From Tachypleus tridentatus (lineage: Eukaryota; Arthropoda; Merostomata; Xiphosura; Limulidae): a stretch of 64,000 nucleotides of DNA. The DNA lies in the NCBI RefSeq assembly GCF_004210375.1, contig NW_027467782.1, forward strand, positions 36,507,771 to 36,571,770. Reading direction: 5' to 3'. Positions 25,452 through 37,400 of this stretch are shown here, in pieces (within the stretch, counting starts at the first letter, position 1; each line of letters begins with the position of its first letter). The notes beneath the pieces were generated by a model. That model ran no database searches. It was not told the DNA's origin and saw only the letters and a program-made list of their open reading frames with translations. A program made the translations under genes and the position numbers.

Positions 25452-28400
25452 CTGATTGGCAAATAAAAGAATAGTGTTTGTTATCCAAATTTATATTACA
25501 CAACTTTATAAAATACTATTACTACATTAAATCTAATATGTAACTGCTACATTAAAAGATTTCTTCATTAAGAGTAAGCAATATAAACATTGATGTGAAT
25601 TTGGAATTTATATTTCAAGAGACAAGCAGTTTTGTCAAAGTAAGCTAACTAATGAAACTAAATATATTGTACTCTTAAACATTAGAAAGACAACAGCAGA
25701 AAAATAAGATGTGAACAGACATAACTATTTGAAATTACAACTGGGAAGCTATTGGAGGTTGCAGTAACCATTTAATAAAATACTAACATGTAAAACAGTA
25801 TGCTTACCTGGCTAACTACAACTAATTAAATTACAAACCTAGATGCGAAACCTTGACTAAGTTCAACTGCTATAAATACCTGAATATCACTTAGTGTTTT
25901 GAGAAACCTCAGGTTCAATGGTTGAACATGTTCCATGGTAGGGATGTTATAATCATGTCCCATGTAATGGATACGGCTCACTGGGCACACTACACATGCT
26001 GTACCACTTCCAAAATCTCCAGTAGCTATACAAAGACATTAATTCACATACATCAGATTCCCTTATAAACTGAACTTTCTCATTGTGTGAGTGTTTTGTA
26101 AGACAGGAGTAATATGTTCAAGCAACAAAGTTTTACTTATATTAAATGTTACACATTGCATGGTACAGTATATTAAAATAATTTAAAAAGGTTTAATGAA
26201 TAGTAAGTTGCAAAAATAATTGAATCCTAATCCCTTTACAACCATTGGACATCTTGCTTACCAAAGACACTTTTGGTAGATAAATTAGAGACATATCCAC
26301 TCACCAGAACTGTATATATTACCAACACATCAAAAAGCTCCTGAATGAATTCAAACTATATTCAGAACATTAAACTACTGGAAGACAGTTACAGGATGAG
26401 TCACACTATTCATGTATATCTCCCAAAGAGCCAAATATAAAACTTTCCACATAGCATATACAAATAAAATGACCATGTAAAATAACATATATAAAAATTT
26501 CAGACAACAGTAATAGCAAGTACAATTTGAAAAAACACAGTTCATGTTATATTAGTATATTACAATACTTCATGAAGACACTTAAAGATCATACCAGAAT
26601 TTGTTTTCATTTGATGTATCACAGATAAATGCACTCTTTTATTGTATACTACAGATTATTTGTACCAAGATTTACTTTATCTAGCTAAAAACCAAAATGA
26701 GAATATTTAATTATTAAGAGTTAGGAATTAAAACTTTATAGTGGTCCCAAAATTTTTGCTTGGAAGGAATCTAACAGACACCAATTTGATATTGGAACTG
26801 CAGATAGCCTGATGTGGCTTTGCTATAAGAAAAACAAAGAAATGTAGTAAAATTAAAAAATAGTGTTCATTTGTTTTTACCCGGTTTTCCTTTAGAGCAT
26901 GTAGTACTTCTTTCATAGTTATCAGTCTTTCAGATACCTTGAACTCATTCTGTAAAGGAGAAACAAGTTTTTAGTATGTGAAACAGGCATTTTGGAAAAA
27001 AGGAATAAAACTAACTTTTGTTCAAAACATACATTTTAAAAAAAAAAAAATTCTAGCATCTTTAGATTATTCTGTTTGTTGAGTAATTTTGTAAGTAAAT
27101 AACTGAAAGATTTTCCTATTTAATAGGTCTGATTTCTTCGGATGTTGCTAAACGATCATTTCTAAATTAGGTAAATATGTTTAAAAGAAAAAGGTCTCAC
27201 CCATGTTTTGGCTAAATCTAACAAACTCTGTCTTGTCACACCAGGAAGAATTAATCCATTCAGAGGGGGTGTTATTAACTCTTTCTCTATGAGGGTCAAC
27301 AAAAAAATATAATTGTATGTCTATGGCTTTATAGCTACAAGTTTTTGTTGTTTTTTAATGAACTTATTCTTAACCAAGATTTAATTGTAATACTTTTCTA
27401 AATCATGGTTTTATACTGAACTAATAGTTTATTGTTACTGTGTTTAATACTCATATTTAACTGATAAATACATCAAATCATGATATAAATACAGATAACT
27501 GGATATATTGACATCCTGTACAAGGTTCAGACTAACCTCCTTTCTCATTTATTAACAGTACAAATATGTTCATCGTTCCCACTTCTGTTAACTGATGATC
27601 TTCTCCAAATATCCACAACACTTGCTGTAAATTCATTTTTTCAGCATGTCTTTGGATGTAAATTGTTGGGCTATAATTTCTAACAAAAATAATGAAAGGA
27701 ATTTATTACAGTAAATTAGATTTTCATAAACTACAAAATACAAAAATTGCATTAAGCCTTAATTATTAAAGTAGAATAGGATTAAAATAAGATTTAAATA
27801 TACATATTGAATTCAGCCACATTTACCTATATACAAAATGTTACATATAAAACTTCTTAAATATAGATGTGAAACAAATTTTAGGATACTGTTAAAAGTA
27901 GAAAATATGTTTCAGGTATAAACTGTGGTTGCTAAAATAAGACAAACATATGTTTTGTCTCCCTTTTAAGCTACTGTTGTTAGAATAGAGTAAATTACAA
28001 ACCTTTTAGGTATAAACTGATAATAGTATGAATTTAGTAAAGTTTTAGTTTTTCAAACACAATACAATATTCAATCTCAATTAAAAAACAAATTTATAAT
28101 AGTTGATTTTTAGAGATACAAGACTTCAGACAATAATGATTTGCAGTACTACATGAAGAACAAATGCTATGAAAAAAAAGAAATGGTAATATAGAAAAAA
28201 AACATTTATCACAATTGAAAGTTAATATACTGCTTACGATCCCATCTTCTTGTCTCCAACCCCTCCAGGCCATGCTCGTACATATTTAGGGTCTGCCAGC
28301 AAGGAAACAGGTTTCACTCCTGTGCTGAAATATGGACCAACTGGGCCTGTTATAACAAACAGAAGAGCTCTGTTTGCTGCAGCTACACCAAGAGAAGGCT

Positions 28401-31400
28401 AAAATAAGCAAAACAAGTGTGCAAGGTTAAAATGTACATTATAATCAGTAAAGGAAATTTGAAATGTCTCAGATTTGAAAAAGCACCATTTTACTCAAGT
28501 TCATCAGATATCTTTAATTCTCATAATTTTTCAAATATAAATTTTACCAGAAGAGTAATGTTTGAATTCCTTATTGAAAACCAATTAAATAATTAAAAAC
28601 ACTTAAGTCTTGTGTATATAATATAATGTAATGTAAAACAAACATTAAAGAAAAACATCTTACCTCTATACCAATAAATGTAGGACGTATATAGAGTGAA
28701 GAAGAAGAACTATATAGGTACCCATTCCTGGTCCAAACTAATCAATTTTTTTATACATGTAATAAGTTCTTTACCATCAAAATCCTAGAGAGAAATAATA
28801 TATGTAATTTACAAGTATATACATACACTGAATACAGTACAAAATTTGGATTTTTAATTACATTCCAACAACTTAATGGTAGGGTAGCAAGTTTGTAAAA
28901 ATACATCATTGGATCATCATGTTATCCAATACTAATAAATGCAATGTTTCAAGTATTGGAAATAACCATTTATTCTTGATGCATCTATGAGTAATTCTTT
29001 AAAAAAACACTTATAAAAACAGTCACATCTTTAAACTAAAAAAACGTTTAATGAATGTTATCTTACACCAGGGGTTCCCAACCTTTTGGCACTCATGACC
29101 CCTTACCTAAAAGTTTGAAACCCATGTGACCCCCTACTTAGGGCTTACTATCAGCAGCTTAATTTTTTTTATTTTCTGTGAAGGAGAGGGAAAGAAACAT
29201 CTGAAAAAATATTTAAAAATTCTGTAATTATTTATTAGCAAATTAAATCACATTGGTCCAACCTGAATTCACAGAAAGAACATATATTTCTTAAAATAAT
29301 ATTAACATAGGTTTGAACAGCTATCCAACCCAGCTAGTGAGATGCCTGATGTTGCATTTCAGCAGCAAGCTTTGAAATTCGTGGTCGAGCATTTGTTAGA
29401 GCCAGTCTCATGTCATCTCCAACATCCAATCTGTTCCTATTCTTTGTTTTTATATTGACAAGAGTGGAAAATCCTGCCTCACACAAGTAGGTAGAAGCAA
29501 ATGGAACAAGGACACATAAAGCTATCATGCTGACTTTGGAGTATGACTGATACATAGCACACCAGAACTGAGTCACGGATTTCACCTTGAAGAGATCACG
29601 AGCTGAAGAGTCATTCCTTAGATCCAGAAATTCATCTTGGATATCATCTGGGATGCTGGATACATCAAGTTCAGCACAAAATGGGTTCCTTACCAGGGCC
29701 TCCTGTTCCTGTGATAGCTCAGGGAAGTAATGCTCGACTTCCTTTTCTAGAGACTGAAGATGTTTGGTAATCTCATCCTTGAGGAACTGATCCAGTTGGA
29801 TCTGAGACTCATCCGTCACTCCACAAAGTTTTTCAAACATAGCAATGTTTCCAAAATTGGTTTTCCGACGCCAGTTCTGCAGTTTGGAAACAAAGGCCCG
29901 AAGACTATCTTGAAAAAAGGAGAACATGTGTTTCCCTTCCTTGAAGCTTCAAATTGAGCTTGTTCAGCTGGTCAAAAAATGTCAGCTAGGTACGCAACCC
30001 TTTTATTCCATGCTTCATCTTCAAAGTGAGCTACAAGATCTTTCCTTTCTTGAGTCTTCAGGAATAGCTTTATTTCATCTTTCATTTCATAGACACGATT
30101 AATAACGTTTCCTTTCGACAACCAACGTACTGTTGTGTAGAAAATAAGGACTTTGTGGTCAGCATTCATGTCTTTGCATAGTTCTTTGAATAGGCGAGTG
30201 TTGAGTGCTTGAGTCTTCACATAATTTACAATTTTGATTACAGATTCGAGCACTTCCTGCAGAGAGGCAGGGAGACTCTTACTGGCGAGAGCATATCAGT
30301 GAATCATGCAGTGGATGCCCTTTGCTTGAGGTGCTAGCTTCTTCACTCTCGACTGGAATCCTGATTTCGACCCCAGCATAGCCGGTGCCCCATCCGTACA
30401 AACCCCACACACGTTTTCCCATTGAAGATCTTCATCTTGAAAAAAAGTTGAAACTTTTTCCATGACATCATCAGCTTTTGTTGTGGTTTCAAGTGCACTG
30501 CAGAATAAGAATTCGTCTTTGATGTCACCTGAATTAATGTATCTCACGAAGACAAGCAACTGAGAACATGAACTTACATCTGTTAACTCGTCAAGCTGAA
30601 AGGAGAACAAAGGGGAACCCTTGATTTCAGTCAAAGCCTGTTCCTTCACATCCATAGACATTTTAGAAATGAGCCTCTGTATAGTATTATTTGACAGGAA
30701 TACTTGCTGCATCTTCTTTGCACTGGCTTCTCCAAGAATAAGATTTACTGCTTTCATCATGCAGGGTTTAAGAAGTGTTTCTCCAATCGTGTGAGGCTTT
30801 TTTTGTTTAGCAATTTCGAATGCAATCTCATATGAAGCTTCCACTACGGCTGCACTCTGCTGCTGAAACGACCCACTTCTATCGATTCTTTGGCTTTTAA
30901 GACACCGTTCATGCCGTTTGAAGAAATCCAAACCCTTCTTTGCGTGTTCTGGATGTTTCAAAACACACTGTGGTTTCTCGATGCCGTGGTTGGCGAGCAC
31001 AGTGGTGAAGCCAATGTTGAGGTAGCATTCTGAGTATCTGCGCCGTTTAGCCATGGGCATAACTCACCTCTACTGCTTACTTATCTCCTTGTTAAAATAA
31101 AATAAAAATGTTGAATAATGAATGCTTTGGCAACTGTAGATCTTACACTGACTACTCGTGGGGGGTGCAGGTAGAGTAATGATGGGATAAGTATTGAGAG
31201 GGAAGGGAGCGTGGCCAGTCGTGCGATTCGTCATCCACCAATCAGCAACGGACATGTGACTCACGTGTCGACAGCGAGCACACATACACTTAATCACAGC
31301 TAAACAGACACACAAGCATGCGTACATGCGCGTGCACTCACATACTCGCTACTCACTAGTACACACATACAGTTGCAGACACATTCACATTCACACAGGC

Positions 31401-34400
31401 ACGCATACATACACCCATAATATCACCTAATGACATTGAACTAACGTAGCACACGTTTTGCTTTGCACCGAAACAAAAAAATGTAAGAGCATGAAAATGT
31501 AATTGATGAAATAAAATTAATGTTATCCCAAGCTACTTCTAACAAGGCTACGCGACTCCCCTACCAAGGCTTCGCGATCCCCTGGGGGGTCGCGACCCGC
31601 CGGTTGGGAACCCCTGTCTTACACTAAGAACTTAAACCGTAATACGAGAGTTCTTTAAAATCAGAAGAAAAAAGCATTTGTTAAAATATTCAAAACTTAG
31701 TATGTCTTTGAAAATGCTGATCCTTAACAAGTTATATAAATGATGCAGGGTGATTACTGAATATTAACAAAATGCCTAAAACATACTTCCATACTAATAC
31801 TGATTTACAATGGATCATAGATACTGTGACAGTCATTTCTGTTATTATGTGGATAATGTTATAATTCTCTAATGGGGTGAAAACAGGCATCATGAGTAAA
31901 CAAACTCAAGAGATGGTACAATTAAAAAGAGAAAAAGGTATATAAATATACAAAAATAATTAACTACAAATAAAGGAACATTACAACCTCTTTTAAGGAA
32001 TTAATGTATCTGTAGTTAAGATGTACATTCTTATAGTCCAACTTAAAATACAATTCTTGTAATGTAACCTAATTTCAAACCTTACACATCCATGTTCTTT
32101 CCCCATAATCACCTTAACCCCAATTAGTTTAGGATTAACTAGTATTTTTAAAACTTGTGACTGACCCAGTCAACCACATAGGATGAGCATGTTCTGTGAT
32201 GGGAATTCAAAACTTAATATCCTAACCATCTCATTAGGCTCAAACTTTACACATCCACATTTCATATAAATATATGGACTGCATTAGCAAAAGATTTTTA
32301 TAGGACTAACAAATGTGTATAAAAGATTGACTGAGTATTTCACTTTAAGAGTAGAATAAGGAAACCAGACTACTTTATTCATAAAACCAAAGACCTATTA
32401 TACAAACAGCAGGAAATCACTGAAACAACTTCTGTGCCCTTGTTACAGTTAATTTTCCTTTCAGCTTTTTGTACATGTTTCAGTACATCCAACAGCCATT
32501 TCCTAATAATGATACATTGATTGGACCTGCTGTAATATGACTAAATTCTTAATAACCTTATAGGAAGGTCGATACTTTATCATTAGAGTAGTCTCCTGCG
32601 ACCTTCATGATGATAGGGGTAGAAGTCCTACTAGTCCTCATTGCTTTTAGTCCTGGAAAGATGAGGTTCTTACACTCACACCCTGTTTTCTCTCTCCTGC
32701 TATAGTATGAGCTCTTGCTTTCATTGTGCTTTTCATGTTAACTTCATAAAATTGTCAAAAGGTCTGCATTTAAATGGACACATTTCAGCAATAATTAAAA
32801 TTACAGGCATACTATTTATACAGGAATACCTTCCAGGTTATTCTATCACAATTAGCTTTATTTACTTATTCGTAATAAAGTTATTTGTTTCCAAACTCTT
32901 TCCAACTTCTTTCTTTTTCCTCTTATTTATACAGTTCTATGTGGTTGCTTCAGTTTTGTTTAGGACACTTAAGATTCAGTGTAATGTTTCCAAAGTGTGT
33001 TACCATGTGCATTTGTTTACACTGCATTAAGTATTCTAGTAGTTTAATCCTGCTACCACATGACCAGCTTTGGCAATGTCCAAGTTATCTAAGCTTAGCT
33101 TCACCAGCCAGGAAGTTGTACAATACAAAAGCAGCTGATTAACTAGTTTTTAAATCCCTATTTTACAAAATAATTCAACAAGAACCAGCTATGTTGACAG
33201 ACTCCTTGTCACTCCCCACGATCTTAAAAGTTCACACTATGAGGCTAACAAAGTGAGAGGTTCTATGCTTTTTCAGTTAGTAATAATACAACTATTTGAT
33301 AATCACAATTTGTTCAAGTCAAGTAGTATTTGTCACACAAAGTATACATTCTATCAGCTCTTTCACCCCAATAACTCAGACAGCAAAGAAAGTCACTTTC
33401 ACTCACATATCCAACCAAAATATTAACCAGCCAATCCAACAACTACTAACTGGGGTGGGAGTAAAAAGTTTGATGCCTGTCCTGTGAAAGTGAGTTTTCT
33501 TGGGGCACTCCCTCAACATCCAAATCTCTGGCACTGGATCTTTAGATCCCAGCCAAGGCAATTTTCTTGCCTAGCCCCGAATCGTGCCATTTGAGTTGAT
33601 GTCTTGGCTTTTTGGACTACGGGCTCCAGCCTGGGCTACTTCCCTTCTGCCACCTTTGTCTCACTCCCCTTTCTCAGCAGTCATTTTCATAATGCTTCAC
33701 CTCACTTCATCACCTTAAACAAGTCAAATCACAGAAAAGGTTATAGAAGCCAAGTCAAAATGGGTTCATATTACTAGTGGAGTATTTCCAGGGTAAGTGC
33801 ATAGGTCTTTGCTTTTGTCATTTATATTAGGAATTTCCAACAGTAAAAGATGTTGAGGTACTATAGAATGAATGATTAACTCAAACTGAATGAATATTTG
33901 ACAACTGATCTTTAATTATAGCACATGCAAGAGAATACATATTCATAATTATTTGAATCAGACACTTAATATGGATGGGAAACAACTCACTAAAATGCGA
34001 CTGAAAAACAATCCTGGCATAGTAGTGCAAACTTAATGTAAACCTCATGATTATGGCATTTGGACTTCAAAATGAGGGATTACTAATGCAAATAGATCGA
34101 TTGAAACAAATAGTGGTGCTAGTTGCTAAGCCAGAAACAGAATTTTGTATTATTGATTACAGATTAAAATAGGTTATTACCTCTTTACATACCACATATT
34201 ATTCCTGAATATAACAAAATTCATGGATAAGGGATCTGTTGGTCTATCTTGACTATCATATCTACTAACCTAATCATTAAAACTTAATGCAACCTTTATA
34301 TCATGAATATAGGTCCTTCCCTTATATCCTCTCCTTCCTCATGTTTGAACGCAACTCATTCCAAAAGGACAAGTCACCTGTTGGTAAAAACTTTAGCTGA

Positions 34401-37400
34401 AGAAAAATCCTACTCAGCTAAAACTTGTGTTCACTAGTTTTACCACATTCACCATGATGGACACAAAAAAGACAGGCTTCACACATCAATTCTCTCAATT
34501 AACAATTGAACTTTTCTTAGAGTTTCAAAAAGAAATTTCTCATTACAACTTCACTTCAGGTATCACCCCTAATAACCCTCCTTTGAAACATTTCAAACAG
34601 TTCAATATCTTTAATAAGGTAAGAAGCACAATACTTTATATTATATCAAGTTAGACTTAACCAGTGATCTATACATTGAAAAATAAAACCTCTTCATACT
34701 TCAGAATTTCTATAAATTAATATATTTGCCCTACCTCTAGCAACATGGCATTACTTGGATGGCTTACAAGACTAATCAACTAGGGCATCAAGACATTTTA
34801 TTCTAAAACAATATGGAGGTTGTTTAAATAGAAGTTATATTTATAAATAAATTTGGTATCTTGCACAAATTATCTTGCATTTATTATAATTAAAAGCCAC
34901 TTTGCATTTATTTGCCCCTACATGCAAATTACTCAATTCTTTTATGAAGCACAAGCATCCATTCACTACTTATAACATGTGTAATCTTAATATCAACAAA
35001 CTTAAGTCATTCCCAATTCACCTATGCCATTGATATAAATAAAAAGAGCAAAGGTACCAAAATTATGCTCTAGTCTCTCCCAATTGTGACTACCTTTCCC
35101 ATCTACACACATCATTCTGTACACCACTAGAGATAAATTTTTGTAATAAAATTTGGAAACTATCTTAAAAGCAAACTTCTCCACAACTAATGCAAAAGTA
35201 ATGACCTTATGGACAAATTTATTACCTCTTCTGCAATGAGAAGCATCATTAGTGCAATTCCAATCTTATAGAACCACCAGCCCATTATGAAGAAACAAGA
35301 AATATTGGATAGTGGCTCACAGGACCATACCTTAACTATCTTCAAAATCCACAGGCAAGTATTATCTGATGCAATATCCTTGCAAGTTTTTACACTTAAT
35401 TTCTTTAACCAGCTTAAAAGTAATACAGCTGCCTTATTCGGTGTTATGTCCAACTAACAACAGTTCAGGATGAGGGATATTGCTCGAATCCTTTAGTAAA
35501 AATTGACAAAAGTAGAATTTACTAAATCAATTTCAAAAACCAACTTTTCTTTATTATTCCTCAAAAGGCCCTAAGCCTAGCATTCAGCACTAGTGACAAA
35601 CTAGTCATTCCAAAACTGGTCTTGACAGTTGTCCTGAAAGAATGAAGTTACAAACATTTTAAATGCCTTTATAAATTCTGTAGTTATGTTTTATTTTGGA
35701 ATAGTACCTCCAATGTTCACCTTATTTCAAAGAGGTTAACTTATTTGATCAGAAAATAATAAGGATGATCCCAATGATGGAAAGACTCTTTTGAGGATGG
35801 GTTGAAGTTTTAATTTACATTCTATTAAGAAAAGGATAAGAACTTTTGTTGCAACTTACAAAAATTAAGGGAATTGAGAAGGTTTTTACCCTTTCTCTCT
35901 CTCTCATGTGCATGTGACCCTATAGTACAAGTGGATAAATAATTCAGTGCATTGGTACTTACTGGAAAACAGCATCTCCCTGCTAAGGTTCTCATTCTTT
36001 TCATGTTAAGATCTGGTCTGAATAATCTTATCTTGTTGTCCTCACCCTGAAAGCTTTCATACCTTCAAAAGCTGAAGAGAATTAAAAAAAAAAAAGAAAG
36101 CTAGCAGCAACTCCCACAACCATTACTGTTCAAGATAACAGCAAGATGGATAAAGTTTTACAAATGTGATATGAAACACGAAAAATTAAGAAATATGCTA
36201 CAGTTACATATAATTAGCTGCTTTGTAAACTAAAGTGATCTTTTAAAGTTCTATTCAGTGCTGTGATTAATTTGTAGCACACAGAAACTATGGTTCTACT
36301 AATTTCTATCTTTTTCCCTACAACTAATGTCTGCCCTTTTCATCCATTCTCCATACACAAACACATGCAATATTTTACAATTAAATATTTGCTCTAAATG
36401 TTTATTTTCAAATTACTTCTATTACATGAACATACCTCTTGAGCATAGTGGAAGACCTTTGCACCAGGATGTAGAGACAGGTTATGAATGGGACAGATTC
36501 GAGGAACTCCCCAACCTTCTGCAGTTGTCCATTCCACCTCTAGCATGTGGTCACTAAAATGCCTTCCAAAGATTAGATTATTACCATCAGGCTTTGTACT
36601 TGTTTCTGAAGGTTTGGCCCTAATAATTTCAAGGTCTGCAAACTACAAAATTCATTCATTAAACTAATCATTTAGTGTAATGTATAGAAGGAAGAAAACC
36701 TTTTAGAACCAAAGTTTATTCAGCTTAAATTTCAACAAAAGGATTTACTAATTAAAAGAAAGAGAGAGAGAGAGACAAAGTACATGTATTAGGCCATTAA
36801 TTTCTTAGCTTCTTGATATACACAATAATACATTTTGGGACAAGATAGGACCTACTGATCTACCTGTTGTTCCATCCTCTAAACTGACTTAGACAAAAAA
36901 CCTTAAAGCCAGCCTTTGACTCATACTTTGTGAACCTGACAATGACCAAAGAAGGTCAAAATGTTGTTCACTCCTCCATTAGTGCTTTCTCTACCCATAC
37001 CAGTCGTTTTTAAGAGTATAATTTTCTCTACATATGAGTTTGCTTGTCATCACAGATTACAGTTATGCTTTGTTTACAAGCCTTTTATATGGCATCTTGT
37101 CAAATATTTTCAGAAAATCCAGATACAAATCTACACCTTTAACCCCTCCTCTAGTAAAGTCATGTCAACTATCACATAAGATTCTAAGTTGTTAAATAAC
37201 TTAGAAGTTTCAAGACTTTCCAAAATTTCTCCACAACTGATGTAAGACAAGTAATTACTGGAACAATTGTCAACTCTTTCTTACTGTGAAGATGATCTAG
37301 GAAGGTCAAAACACTGTTCTCTCCTTATCAAGGAAACTGTTAATACCTGTACCAGCCGTTCAGAGATACATTTATTTCTAGTGGATTTCTCGTCATCAAG

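Larger units (their letters stand above)
29069..31616 (-). mobile_element. hAT-superfamily DNA transposon, complete ends, decayed transposase
   Basis: The 2548-bp element is bounded by perfect 15-bp terminal inverted repeats CAGGGGTTCCCAACC and by an 8-bp duplication TCTTACAC, both diagnostic of hAT elements. It sits in the large BCAT intron with its transposase gene on the same (minus) strand as BCAT. Just inside the right end, two related subterminal motifs (AAGGCTACGCGACTCCCCT and AAGGCTTCGCGATCCCCT) precede a GC-rich palindromic GGGTCGCGACCC. The transposase is broken, so the element is not autonomous. The intact ends and perfect duplication suggest insertion that is not very old, or mobilisation in trans. 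Confidence 0.95.

Noticed and set aside
26728-26916. 62-codon minus-strand frame overlapping a BCAT exon
   Set aside because: Only the first part matches the exon; the rest is intron read through the donor and has no similarity to BCAT.
29760-29957. Plus-strand 65-codon frame in the hAT element
   Set aside because: It is the antisense shadow of the transposase C-terminal region.
31070-31327. 85-codon minus-strand frame at the 5' end of the hAT element
   Set aside because: Cysteine/histidine content comes from CA-rich non-coding sequence; no BED or other domain pattern is present.
32707-33142. Overlapping 107- and 85-codon plus-strand frames in the large intron
   Set aside because: They are rich in Phe/Leu/Ser from AT-rich sequence, overlap in two frames, and show no motif or splice context.
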